DNA of 52,688 nt, from NCBI GenBank assembly GCA_029257385.1, contig JARIBS010000038.1:1-52688 (forward strand), read 5' to 3'. How positions within the stretch are numbered: position 1 is the first letter of the stretch; every line of letters starts with the position of its first letter. Source of the stretch: Thiorhodococcus sp. GTDB taxonomy: Bacteria; Pseudomonadota; Gammaproteobacteria; Chromatiales; Chromatiaceae. Below are positions 9,182-17,555 of this stretch, in pieces. Both the position numbers and the translations under genes were made by a program. The notes beneath the pieces were generated by a model. It was not told the DNA's origin, made no database searches, and saw only the letters and a list, made by a program, of their open reading frames with translations.

Positions 9182-10450
9182 CTATCGCCCGCGCAGACGC
9201 GTCACCAAAAACCGCAGCGGCGCGGTGATCCGCCAGGATGTGGAGCGACGCATCGCCGCAAGCTCCTGACGCAGCGTCTGTTCGACCGCCGCGAGGCGCT
9301 CGCGCTCGGAGCGTATCGCCCGCTCGCCAGTCTCGTGCTCAATGGCCGGGGCCGCGCCCTGACGACGCATCGCCAGGCTCACCTGGTCGCGATGCTCTAG
9401 CATCCCGACCAGCCCGGCGACGTGATCGGGATAGAGCATTGCGCCATCCTCCAGGACGATCAGATAGTCGCCCATGGCCTCATCCAGCCCTAGATTCGCG
9501 ATCCGTGCCGCGCTCATCGTCTTTTCTGGCGCTAGAACGCGGATGGGGAAGCGCTCGGGCCAGGTCTCGAGGGCAGCACCAAGCGGGTCGCCAAGCACCA
9601 GGATTTCGATATTCGAATGTGTCTGAAGCGCGATCGAATCGAGCGTATCGAGTAGACGCCCCGGATCTTCAGCGGAGACGATGACCGATACCAGCGGCGG
9701 CGCGGTCGTATTCGGCTGACCATCGCGGCTGTAGTAGATCCCCGGACGGATCATGCGCAGCGGGTCCGCGTGCAGCGCGTCGCGGTCCATCTCCCGATAG
9801 GCTTCGGCGGATTCAACGCCCGCCGCCAGCGTGTAGGTTCGATACGTGTTCAGCGCCGTGACATGCCGATCATAGGACTGTTGCGCCAACTGGCTCGCAA
9901 AGCAGGCAATGGCGGCCTGCTTGCGTGCACGCAGATCGGTGATGTCGAGCAGGCGGTTGGGGTGCAATGGGACGCCGACCTCGTACATCAGCAGCCGCAG
10001 TGGGCGCCGACAGCGTCGCACCGCCTCGGCCGCCGCCAGGGCGAGCGTCAGATGATCGGGATGGATCTCCCACCAGGACGGGGCGTAGAGCAGATCCGCC
10101 GTCCAGTCATCGATCGCGGTCTGGATGCGCCTGATCAGGTGCTCGCCATACTCAAGCCCACGGTCAGGTAGCCCCCAGAACAGCGGATCGCGATAGCCCA
10201 AAACGGCGGCCGCGCAGCGGCTTTCTTGCTGGCGTGAGCGCGCGTACTGCCCGGCGTCGTCCGTCGCGCCGAAGGCGCCATCCGTGGCGATGACCACGCG
10301 CACCGGGTCACGAGCGGCAATATGTCGCATAATAGCCCCCCCGCAACCGAACACCTCGTCATCGGGGTGCGGCGCCAGGACCAATGCACGTCCGCTGGGC
10401 ATTGCCCGATCGGCGTGGTAAGGGATGAAGTCGTGCTCAGAGAGATTCAT
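9182..10450 (-). CDS. PIG-L deacetylase fused to a short GT2 glycosyltransferase domain
   Basis: A 422-residue cytoplasmic protein. Residues 20-240 are a PIG-L/LmbE N-deacetylase domain with zinc-ligand motifs APHPDDE (26-32) and HPDH (130-133). These enzymes remove N-acetyl groups from sugars. From about residue 250 a GT2-type fold begins (PLVSVIVSAEDPGRLLDTL, later LIVLEDGAML), but only about 120 residues remain, so it lacks a normal acceptor half. A charged helical linker and STSWRITAPLRFL, a tail common on bacterial polysaccharide glycosyltransferases, end the protein. Start ATG 10450 is only 18 bp from the GTG start of the divergent GT41 gene. Deacetylation of a glycan made by the neighbouring genes is inferred. 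Confidence 0.85.
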   Translation of the reverse strand: MNLSEHDFIPYHADRAMPSGRALVLAPHPDDEVFGCGGAIMRHIAARDPVRVVIATDGAFGATDDAGQYARSRQQESRCAAAVLGYRDPLFWGLPDRGLEYGEHLIRRIQTAIDDWTADLLYAPSWWEIHPDHLTLALAAAEAVRRCRRPLRLLMYEVGVPLHPNRLLDITDLRARKQAAIACFASQLAQQSYDRHVTALNTYRTYTLAAGVESAEAYREMDRDALHADPLRMIRPGIYYSRDGQPNTTAPPLVSVIVSAEDPGRLLDTLDSIALQTHSNIEILVLGDPLGAALETWPERFPIRVLAPEKTMSAARIANLGLDEAMGDYLIVLEDGAMLYPDHVAGLVGMLEHRDQVSLAMRRQGAAPAIEHETGERAIRSERERLAAVEQTLRQELAAMRRSTSWRITAPLRFLVTRLRGR

Positions 10451-10468
10451 TAGAGTCAGGTCGTCGCT

Positions 10469-12982
10469 GTGATCAACTATTCTGTTTCATGGTCGTCTCA
10501 AACCGCAACGCAGCCGCCCGATACTTTAGTCGAGGGGATTGCCAAGCATCGGCAAGGTGCGCTCGATGAGGCGTTCGCCGATTATCTACACGCTTTGCGG
10601 CAACGGCCTGATCGTGTGCTGGCATGCTACAACCTGGGCGTTGTCTTGATCGACTCGGGATTGGGCTTGAGCGCGATGCCTTTTCTCAAGCGTGCGCTGC
10701 TGCAGTGGCCGACGTCCGAGACGCTCCGTGCCGCACTGCTGCATGGTTTTCTGCGCTCTGGCAGGTGGGCCGATGCCGAGCGGCTTCTGGCCGATGCCGA
10801 GCAGTCCGGCTTGCCAGCGCAAACGCAAACGCGCTGGCGCGCCTGGATTGATGCCTGTGCAACTGGCCAGGATGACGACTCGGCCATTCCACTGCCTGCT
10901 GATTCTGTGCATGAGCCGCCCGATAGCCCGCTGACGCTGGCCACGACGACGGCGGTCAGCGCACGGCTTCAGGACACCTTCGCGCGCGCGATTCAGCTCT
11001 ATCAATCTGGGCAGTTCGACGCACTCGAGCATGTGCTCGCTCCTCTGCTCGTCGAGTTTCCGTCCTGGGGCGAGGGGCATCATCTGCGCGGCCTGGGTCA
11101 TATGGCGCTGAAGCGTCACGCTCAGGCACGTGTCTCGCTTGAGCGGGCAGGCGAGCTGATTCCGGGTCGTGGAGAACTCTGGGACCATCTCGGGGTGCTC
11201 TATGCGCAACTGGGCGAAGTCGACAACGTCCTCGCGGCATTCGAGCAGGCGTTGACGTTAAATCCGCTGCGTGCCGAGACCTGGAACAACGCAGCCGACG
11301 CCGCGTTGCGACGCGGCCAGCTCGACGTCGCCTTTCAATACGCCTTGCAGGCAGCGCGGCTGAATCCAGACTTAGCCGAGGCCGTCTATTGTCTGGTGCA
11401 GGCTGCTTACAAGCTCGGTGAAGCCGGGCACGAGTCCGGGGACGATGCGCTCAAGACCGCCGTGCAGTTAATCAAGGCGCAGACCGATACGCCCGAGCGC
11501 GCAATGGCGGCAGCGCCGGTGTTCGCGCAGGTCGGCCTGTTCGAGCATGCTACGGACATCCTCGAGCAGAGCCTTGCGCGCTCCGGCAATCAACCGCCGA
11601 CCCTGCTCGGTGAGCTGGTGCGCAATCAGTATCGGATTTGCGATTGGCGCGATTTGGCCACACGGCAGACACAGTTGCGCGCGCTGGCTCAAGCGTCGGA
11701 GACGTCCGTCATCGCACCCTTCACGGCAATGACGCTCGCTGACTTCGGGCCTTCCGATCTACTGCGGATCGCGCGCGCGCGCGCTCTTATTTATCGCCCA
11801 TGGTCTGAGCGTGCACATGAGCTGTCTTCGCCGACGGGGATGCCATCAAAACAACGTCTGCGTATCGGCTACCTGTCGGACGACTTTCAGGAGCATGCCA
11901 CCGCTTATTTGACCGCATCGCTTTTCGAGCGGCATGATCGCGATCGATTCGAGATTTTCGCCTACTCGACGGGATTGGACGAAGGTGGCCAGATGCGCCA
12001 ACGTTTGATCAATGCGTTCGAACATTTCGTGGATATCCGCTCGTTGGGGCATCTCGAGGCAGCGCAGCGCATCCGCGACGATGCCATCGATATTCTCGTC
12101 GATCTCAAAGGCTACACCACGGGCAGTCGACTCGAGATTCTCGCCCTGCGCCCGAGTCCGCTCCAGGTGAGCTGGCTCGGATTTCCAGGCGGGCTGGGCG
12201 CGCCGTTCATCGACTATCTGATCGCCGACCGCGTCGTTGCCCCGCCCGAGCATGCCGGGCATTATGATGAGGCGCTCGCCTATCTGCCGGATACCTATGC
12301 GCCCGTGGACGATGCCCGCCCGGTCGGGCAGACGCCGACGCGGGCCGATGCCGGTTTGCCCGATAGCGCCCTGGTGCTCTGCTGTTTCAATGATCCTTAC
12401 AAAATCACGCCAGCGGTTTTCGACTGCTGGTGCGAGCTGCTCAGAGAAACGCCGGATGCGGTGCTTTGGCTCTATGCCAGAACCGGCGTGGTCAGGGACA
12501 CTCTCATGCGCGAGGCCCAAGCGCGCGGGGTGGCGCCCGAGCGGTTGATCTTTGCGGACAAACTGCCTCAGCCCGAGCATCTTGCCCGAATCGCCTTAGC
12601 GGATCTCTTCTTGGATACCTTGCCCGTGAATGCGCACACGACGGCCTCAGACGCGCTCTGGATGGGCGTGCCGGTCTTGACCTGCATGGGCGAGACCTTT
12701 GCCTCGCGCGTTGCGGCAAGCCTGTTGAGCGCGACAGGTATCACTGAGTTGATCACCACGAATCTCGACCAGTATCGGGCGGTGGCGCGCCAGTTGATCG
12801 AGCACCCCGCTGAGCTGGCGGCGCTCAGAGCGCGCCTGGCCAATGCGCGAGTCGGCGCGGCGCTTTTCGACAGTCGGCGCTTCACGCGCAATCTCGAGGC
12901 GCTTTATCTGCGCATGTGGACACGACATACCGGCGGCGGATCACCGCATCAGCTTGATGCAGTTCAAAGCGGCGATACTTGA
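10469..12982 (+). CDS. TPR/GT41 SPINDLY-type protein O-glycosyltransferase
   Basis: An 837-residue protein with about ten TPR repeats in residues 20-420 and a GT41 catalytic region from about 465 to the end. Diagnostic features include GYLSDDFQEHATAYL, CCFNDPYKITP (the conserved Lys of the nucleotide-sugar site), and DLFLDTLPVNAHTTASDALW followed by GVPVLT and SRVAASLL. GT41 enzymes move GlcNAc (OGT) or fucose (SPY) from a nucleotide sugar to Ser/Thr of proteins; the donor here cannot be read from sequence. Translation probably starts at GTG 10469, since no later start precedes the first TPR. Its stop overlaps a TTG that could start the GNAT gene, suggesting coupling. Confidence 0.9.
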   Translation: MINYSVSWSSQTATQPPDTLVEGIAKHRQGALDEAFADYLHALRQRPDRVLACYNLGVVLIDSGLGLSAMPFLKRALLQWPTSETLRAALLHGFLRSGRWADAERLLADAEQSGLPAQTQTRWRAWIDACATGQDDDSAIPLPADSVHEPPDSPLTLATTTAVSARLQDTFARAIQLYQSGQFDALEHVLAPLLVEFPSWGEGHHLRGLGHMALKRHAQARVSLERAGELIPGRGELWDHLGVLYAQLGEVDNVLAAFEQALTLNPLRAETWNNAADAALRRGQLDVAFQYALQAARLNPDLAEAVYCLVQAAYKLGEAGHESGDDALKTAVQLIKAQTDTPERAMAAAPVFAQVGLFEHATDILEQSLARSGNQPPTLLGELVRNQYRICDWRDLATRQTQLRALAQASETSVIAPFTAMTLADFGPSDLLRIARARALIYRPWSERAHELSSPTGMPSKQRLRIGYLSDDFQEHATAYLTASLFERHDRDRFEIFAYSTGLDEGGQMRQRLINAFEHFVDIRSLGHLEAAQRIRDDAIDILVDLKGYTTGSRLEILALRPSPLQVSWLGFPGGLGAPFIDYLIADRVVAPPEHAGHYDEALAYLPDTYAPVDDARPVGQTPTRADAGLPDSALVLCCFNDPYKITPAVFDCWCELLRETPDAVLWLYARTGVVRDTLMREAQARGVAPERLIFADKLPQPEHLARIALADLFLDTLPVNAHTTASDALWMGVPVLTCMGETFASRVAASLLSATGITELITTNLDQYRAVARQLIEHPAELAALRARLANARVGAALFDSRRFTRNLEALYLRMWTRHTGGGSPHQLDAVQSGDT

Positions 12983-13062
12983 GTCGCGCTCAGTCACCTG
13001 CGAATGGGCGAAAAAAGTTAAAAAGGTTGCCGATTCAACCCGAAACAACAGATAATGCAGCG

Positions 13063-14001
13063 ATGAGGGAGCATCGAATGCGCGGCGCAACGCCTGCCGA
13101 CGAACCGGAACTTCTCGATCTGTTCGCCAAGGTTTTCGGGGTCCACAGAACCTCCAGCGAGTGGCGCTGGAAATTTGCCGCAAGCCGCGCGCTGGCGGTT
13201 GGCTACACGCCCGTTGATTCGCTGGTCGCACTCGATGAGCATGGAGCCATCGTGGCCTATGCGGGCGCGCTGACGCTCCCCGGCAGATTTCACGGCTCAC
13301 CGATACCTTTCGTTCAGATCTGCGACGTGATGGTGCATCCGGCGCAGCGTGGCGGTCTGGGCCGAAACAATCTTTTTACACGGATGCTGCGTTGCCTCCT
13401 GTCGCGTATCGCAAACGCTCTCCCCATGGCATTTCGTTATGGCTTTCCTGGGCGTCGGCCTTATCTGATTGGGGCGCGCTCGGGAGTGTACGATCTCATC
13501 GAGATCGCCGTCCAAACCACTGTTCCTGAGCGTGACGGCCTCATCAGTTTTTGGCGAGCCGAGCCTCTATACTGGACTGATACGCGACTCGATACGCTCT
13601 GGGGCCGTCTGCGCGATGGCTATGTACTTGGCCTGGTGCGAGACGCAGCCTATCTAAGCTGGCGTTATGGCAATAATCCCGTGCGCAACTACCAGCTCGT
13701 TGGTTTGACCCGCCTTGGCCAACTGCGCGGTTGGGCGGTCACGCACCTTCACGACGGCGAGCTGCGTATCGTGGACTTGCTGGCACCCAAGGCGTCGCTG
13801 AGCAATGCGCTGGCCGCGCTCGGCGCGTTTGTTCAGCGATCGAGCACGCTCCTGCTGCCGCGAGCCTGGTGCGCGTCGCTCCGCTCGCCGATCGTTGAGA
13901 CACCGCTCTTCGCGGCCAATATGTGCTGGCAGAGCGCGATCGATACCCAGACGGCCAGGGAGCACCTGTACTACACGATGGGCGATGTCGATATCTACTG
14001 A
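13063..14001 (+). CDS. GNAT-type N-acetyltransferase
   Basis: A soluble protein of about 312 residues with a GNAT-like N-terminal half. It opens with MRGATPADEPELLDLFAKVFG, continues with a strand IPFVQICDVMVHP, and then has a QRGGLGRNN loop that corresponds to the acetyl-CoA pyrophosphate loop (Q/RxxGxG/A). The C-terminal half resembles the second GNAT fold of GCN5-like proteins in polysaccharide clusters. The acceptor is unknown; an amino sugar or protein is likely from context. The frame is open from TTG 12979, overlapping the GT41 stop, but ATG 13063 places the GNAT motif at the usual position. A 435-bp gap with regulatory signals follows. Confidence 0.7.
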   Translation: MREHRMRGATPADEPELLDLFAKVFGVHRTSSEWRWKFAASRALAVGYTPVDSLVALDEHGAIVAYAGALTLPGRFHGSPIPFVQICDVMVHPAQRGGLGRNNLFTRMLRCLLSRIANALPMAFRYGFPGRRPYLIGARSGVYDLIEIAVQTTVPERDGLISFWRAEPLYWTDTRLDTLWGRLRDGYVLGLVRDAAYLSWRYGNNPVRNYQLVGLTRLGQLRGWAVTHLHDGELRIVDLLAPKASLSNALAALGAFVQRSSTLLLPRAWCASLRSPIVETPLFAANMCWQSAIDTQTAREHLYYTMGDVDIY

Positions 14002-14135
14002 TCCCGCTTGGCGCCTGACACGTTTTTAGCTTAATTTGCGTATTTAGATAATATCCGAGCGGCGCGCGCGGTGGCTGAGTTGTGAACAATTCTCGGACAG
14101 AGGCGCTCAGAGGTTTTTCCGCCAAGTGTTGCTGG

Positions 14136-14154
14136 CATGCAACAGTGTTGCATG
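14136..14154. repeat. 19-bp perfect palindrome, candidate operator
   Basis: CATGCAACA-G-TGTTGCATG is a perfect inverted repeat with a one-base centre, in the 435-bp gap between the GNAT gene and the exported-protein gene. It lies 105 bp upstream of the -35 box at 14259. Size and symmetry fit a dimeric regulator site. It has no T-tract, so it is not a terminator for the GNAT gene. The cognate regulator is not visible in the window. Confidence 0.5.
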
Positions 14155-14258
14155 AGCTGAGTAAAATGCCGTCGAATGCAATGACTTGAAGAGCTTCTGC
14201 GGGGTTTGATGCGCGCGCGACACGGCTTTTATCAGGTGATTAAATCTATTGATGTGGG

Positions 14259-14286
14259 TTGACAACAACAATTTGTAGTGTAGACT
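14259..14286 (+). promoter_or_regulatory. Candidate sigma70 promoter of the exported-protein gene
   Basis: A perfect -35 box TTGACA (14259-14264), a 16-bp spacer and TAGACT (14281-14286, four of six consensus bases) make this the clearest promoter in the window. Transcription from about 14293 would give a leader of about 145 nt before ATG 14437. The rest of the 14002-14436 gap holds the palindrome at 14136 and no gene that I can support. Confidence 0.5.
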
Positions 14287-14436
14287 CCAGTTCGAGCCGC
14301 GAGCCAGCGTGGCAATATGTTTCAGGTGGGCGGCACCTCACGCTGACTCCATCGCCGGTAGCCTCAAATAGAGTCCGGAAATTCCAAAAGCACTTTAATC
14401 AGTTTGTTACGTGTGAATCACAGGAGAACTCCAGCG

Positions 14437-15516
14437 ATGTTTGCAAAGAACACACTCGCATCCGCAGTTGCAGCAGCCATTGGCGTCTCGGCAGTCGGGA
14501 TCGCTCAGGCCGATAGCGTATTTTTCCCTTATGCCGCCGTCAGCGACAGCGTTACTACCGTCGTCAGCGTCATCAACCGGGCGACCGATAACTGGGATCA
14601 GGCCGGTGGGTCTAACGGTAGCCACCTGCACTATCGCTACTACTACAAGTCCGGCGATGCCGCGGAAGATCAGCTCGCCATCTGCGAAGAGTACAACGAG
14701 TTCCTCCCAACCAGCGTAAACGACATCCAGACGATCGATCTGGGTGGCGTCTTTGGCGCTGATACGGCTGGTGTGCTGTTCAACGATCCGAGCATCAACA
14801 ACCAGTGGCAGCAGTCCGGTCGGGATTATGCTTTTGGCCGTAATGTCGCTCCTTCGCGCGGCTATCTCTACGTCGACAACCGCGACGATAACGAGGATAG
14901 GAACACGCTCTCGGGCGAAGCCTTCGTGTTCGAGTTTGGCAGTGGCGCGGCTTGGGGTTACCAGGCCCATAATGCAAACGGGTTTGAGGATACAGGCGGT
15001 GGGAGTGACTACAGGGCTGCTGCCTCGGAGAGCCCGTCCAACGTCGCAATCATGCCGTTCAACGAGATCACGACCGCGTTCTTCGTGACTCCAGTCGACT
15101 TTGATCAAGCGCCTGACTTCCAGAACAACTACCGTGCACGCGTCGAGTTCGTCACCTCTGGCCGTGGCGATCTCTACGACCGTGATGAAAACCTGATCTC
15201 CGGCACGTTGCCGCAGGACGTCGTCTGTGTTGGACGCGTCGATGCGGCCGACATGCTGAGCGACGGCACCCGTGCGCGCCTGATCGACGGCGGCTGGGGA
15301 AGCATCTGGAACTACCGCGTCACGGATGTTAATGGCACCTGGACGCCTGCTGCATACAGTTCCACCGCAAGCGGTGGCTTGGAAGCGGCTGCCAACAGAA
15401 ACGCAACGGACGACGGTGCGGTCGTGATCAAGCTCGAGTACAACCTCGGCGGCACCATCAACGGCGAGTCTGTTGGCGGAGTCTACAACAACGCGATCAT
15501 GCTGGCTCCGGAGTGA
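14437..15516 (+). CDS. Exported protein of unknown function
   Basis: I do not recognise the family. The 359-residue product has a clear Sec signal peptide (MFAKNTLASAVAAAIGVSAV..., cut near AQA-D at about residue 25). The mature part is acidic, rich in Gly, Asn and Asp, with aromatic beta-type segments (HLHYRYYYKSGD) and only two cysteines, which could pair. There is no lipobox, membrane anchor or LPXTG-type sorting signal. ATG 14437 follows CAGGAGAACTCCAGCG, a strong ribosome-binding site. An isolated promoter upstream and a strong terminator at 15600 make it a single-gene unit that could be highly expressed. A surface or periplasmic structural role is a guess. Confidence 0.8.
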   Translation: MFAKNTLASAVAAAIGVSAVGIAQADSVFFPYAAVSDSVTTVVSVINRATDNWDQAGGSNGSHLHYRYYYKSGDAAEDQLAICEEYNEFLPTSVNDIQTIDLGGVFGADTAGVLFNDPSINNQWQQSGRDYAFGRNVAPSRGYLYVDNRDDNEDRNTLSGEAFVFEFGSGAAWGYQAHNANGFEDTGGGSDYRAAASESPSNVAIMPFNEITTAFFVTPVDFDQAPDFQNNYRARVEFVTSGRGDLYDRDENLISGTLPQDVVCVGRVDAADMLSDGTRARLIDGGWGSIWNYRVTDVNGTWTPAAYSSTASGGLEAAANRNATDDGAVVIKLEYNLGGTINGESVGGVYNNAIMLAPE

Positions 15517-15599
15517 GGCAACGCGCCTTCCCGGCGCTAAAGCTCACTTCAGGGATGTTCTAGGTGCGGTTTGACCTTGAATACTCCGACTGAAGTCAA

Positions 15600-15622
15600 G
15601 GCCGCCTCCGGGCGGCCTTTTT
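15600..15622 (+). terminator. Rho-independent terminator of the exported-protein gene
   Basis: The stem GGCCGCC (15600-15606) pairs with GGCGGCC (15611-15617) around a four-base loop, followed by five T (15618-15622). It lies about 85 bp after the stop at 15516. Confidence 0.85.
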
Positions 15623-15691
15623 GTGCCGTCGCCGATGACCAGCGCGATGGCCTGATCTCTTCTGTTTTCGTTTGGCATTTCGGGGATTGCA

Positions 15692-17485
15692 GTGACTTTC
15701 AAAGCGTCTAAGACTGTCGGCCTGGCGGGTGCATTCAGTGTGCTCCTCTCAGCAAATCCGCTGTTCGCGAGTGATGAGCAGACGGACAAAACCGTATCCG
15801 AGAATTTCGTAACGTCAGAGATCATGGATGCAGGCAGCGATTGGGATTACACACTGGATGCGTCCGGCGCGCGATGGCTTGCCTATTACGACACGGGGCG
15901 TCTGCTGCGATTGCGCGATCCCCAGAATCAGGAGCGTCTGCTGGTCCCGGATAATCGCGCGCAGTCTCCATCGGGTCTTGCCATGGCCGCGATCGACAAG
16001 GGCGCTGGGGTGCTGTGGCGCGATAAGTATCCAAAGAAGGGGTTGTACTTCCTGCCTGCGGGTCAGTCCCCGGAAGGCACGCCGCAGGAGATCGGTGGCG
16101 ATAGCCAACCCCTGGCGCGCTTTACCGCTGAAACTGACGCGCACGGATTGACTCACTTTCTGTGGTATGGCGAGAAAACAAACGAGCCGACGGGTGAGCA
16201 GCACAACCTCTACTACCGGAACTTAAAGCAAAGCACGGGTGACCTGTCCGAGGTCCAACTGGTGATGGCGGGCATCTATCCAGTCATGGCGGTCGAGGCA
16301 TCCGGCAAGGTCATGGCATTGAGTTGGCGCTCCGATGGCGAGCAGTCGGGCATCATGGCGCGTTTTCGAGATGCATCCACTGAGGGCGGCTTCGGTGAGG
16401 CCGTAAAGGTCGCTGAAGTACCCGAAGTCACGCCGATTTTCGATGCGTTTACGGTGGGCAAGCGCTGGTTTGCCGTTTGGCTGGGTCAATATGGCGCGGA
16501 TCGCCGCGATTTTAGACTCGAAGGTGCTTACTCCGATGACGATGGGGCGAATTGGAAAGGCTTTGTGTTCGACGGCCTCAAGGGGTTCGATGTGGCGAGC
16601 CTGCAAATCGCCTCAGACGACAACGCACATATTCTGCTCGCAGTGACGGCGCGCAAACGCGACGATCAGTCCAAGCAGGATGTCTATGTCATTCGTTCAG
16701 CCGATACCGGCAGTACCTGGTCGCAGGCGACCCGGCTGCGTGCGCTCGGAGATACCAAGTCCAATGATTTGTCGCGGTTCCATGCACGCAATCCGTCCGT
16801 CACATTCGGCAAAACGGCAGGCGAAGTGCTCGTTGTGTGGGAGGATTGGCGAACCATTCGCGCGGGTCTCCATGCCGCGCTGTCGAAGGACTTCGGTGAG
16901 ACCTGGACCTTGAACGGGGTGGCGTTGCCGCGTGAGACGGGCGTCAATCTGGGCCTGCGCTTCGCCCCGAACGCGCTCTACAGCAGTGGCGAGAGCTATC
17001 ATGTGCTTGCAGAGCGTTACACCAACGATCGCATGGAGACCAAGCGGCTGGTACAGATTGATCTCGACGCGGCCAAACTAGCGAATATCGCGCAGGACGC
17101 TCGCCCGATCGGTGACGCGGATGCGCTCCGCCAACGGGCTGACGCCTATTGGCAGGCGATGCGGGACGGAGAGTTCGACAAGACCTACGATTATCTGGAC
17201 CCGTTCTTCAAGGCAAGTACGCCGCTCGAGCGTTATTCCGCCACCATGGGTAAAATCAAATACGCCGAGGCCAAGGTCGGCGAGATTCGCATTGAGGGTC
17301 CAGTCGCGCGCGTCACCACGAACATTCGCGCCTCAATACCCGAGTTCAAGATGCCCACCACGGGTGAGGTGGTCAGTCGGCCCGAGCGCGAAGTCGCGGT
17401 CGAGAACACCTGGCTGTGGGTGGATGGCGAATGGGTGAAGGAGTTTAGACTCGAATCACAGAATATCGTCTTCACACGCTACTGA
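15692..17485 (+). CDS. Exported sialidase-like (Asp-box) protein with C-terminal NTF2-like domain
   Basis: A 597-residue exported protein. GTG 15692 follows GGGGAT; the signal peptide runs to about NPLFA-SDE (residue 28). The middle part is a predicted beta-propeller with three Asp boxes of the S-x-D-x-G-x-[TN]-W type (SDDDGANW, SADTGSTW, SKDFGETW), as in BNR/sialidase folds. The catalytic arginine triad of true sialidases was not identified, so glycan binding is as likely as hydrolysis. From about residue 480 an NTF2-like domain follows (RADAYWQAMRDGEFDKTYDYL ... VAVENTWLWVDGEW). It stands between another exported protein and glycosyltransferase genes, suggesting a role with surface glycans. 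Confidence 0.75.
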   Translation: MTFKASKTVGLAGAFSVLLSANPLFASDEQTDKTVSENFVTSEIMDAGSDWDYTLDASGARWLAYYDTGRLLRLRDPQNQERLLVPDNRAQSPSGLAMAAIDKGAGVLWRDKYPKKGLYFLPAGQSPEGTPQEIGGDSQPLARFTAETDAHGLTHFLWYGEKTNEPTGEQHNLYYRNLKQSTGDLSEVQLVMAGIYPVMAVEASGKVMALSWRSDGEQSGIMARFRDASTEGGFGEAVKVAEVPEVTPIFDAFTVGKRWFAVWLGQYGADRRDFRLEGAYSDDDGANWKGFVFDGLKGFDVASLQIASDDNAHILLAVTARKRDDQSKQDVYVIRSADTGSTWSQATRLRALGDTKSNDLSRFHARNPSVTFGKTAGEVLVVWEDWRTIRAGLHAALSKDFGETWTLNGVALPRETGVNLGLRFAPNALYSSGESYHVLAERYTNDRMETKRLVQIDLDAAKLANIAQDARPIGDADALRQRADAYWQAMRDGEFDKTYDYLDPFFKASTPLERYSATMGKIKYAEAKVGEIRIEGPVARVTTNIRASIPEFKMPTTGEVVSRPEREVAVENTWLWVDGEWVKEFRLESQNIVFTRY

Positions 17486-17492
17486 GTCTCTT

Positions 17493-17515
17493 CTGGGCGG
17501 CGAATCGCCGCCCAG
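17493..17515 (+). terminator. Strong GC hairpin without T-tract after the sialidase-like gene
   Basis: CTGGGCGGCG (17493-17502) pairs perfectly with CGCCGCCCAG (17506-17515) around a three-base loop, starting 8 bp after the stop codon. No T-run follows, so it may end transcription weakly or protect the mRNA 3' end. The next gene starts 41 bp later. Confidence 0.5.
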
Positions 17516-17555
17516 TCATCCCGATCGATTCAGTTCATCTGCCGATGGCGTCGCG

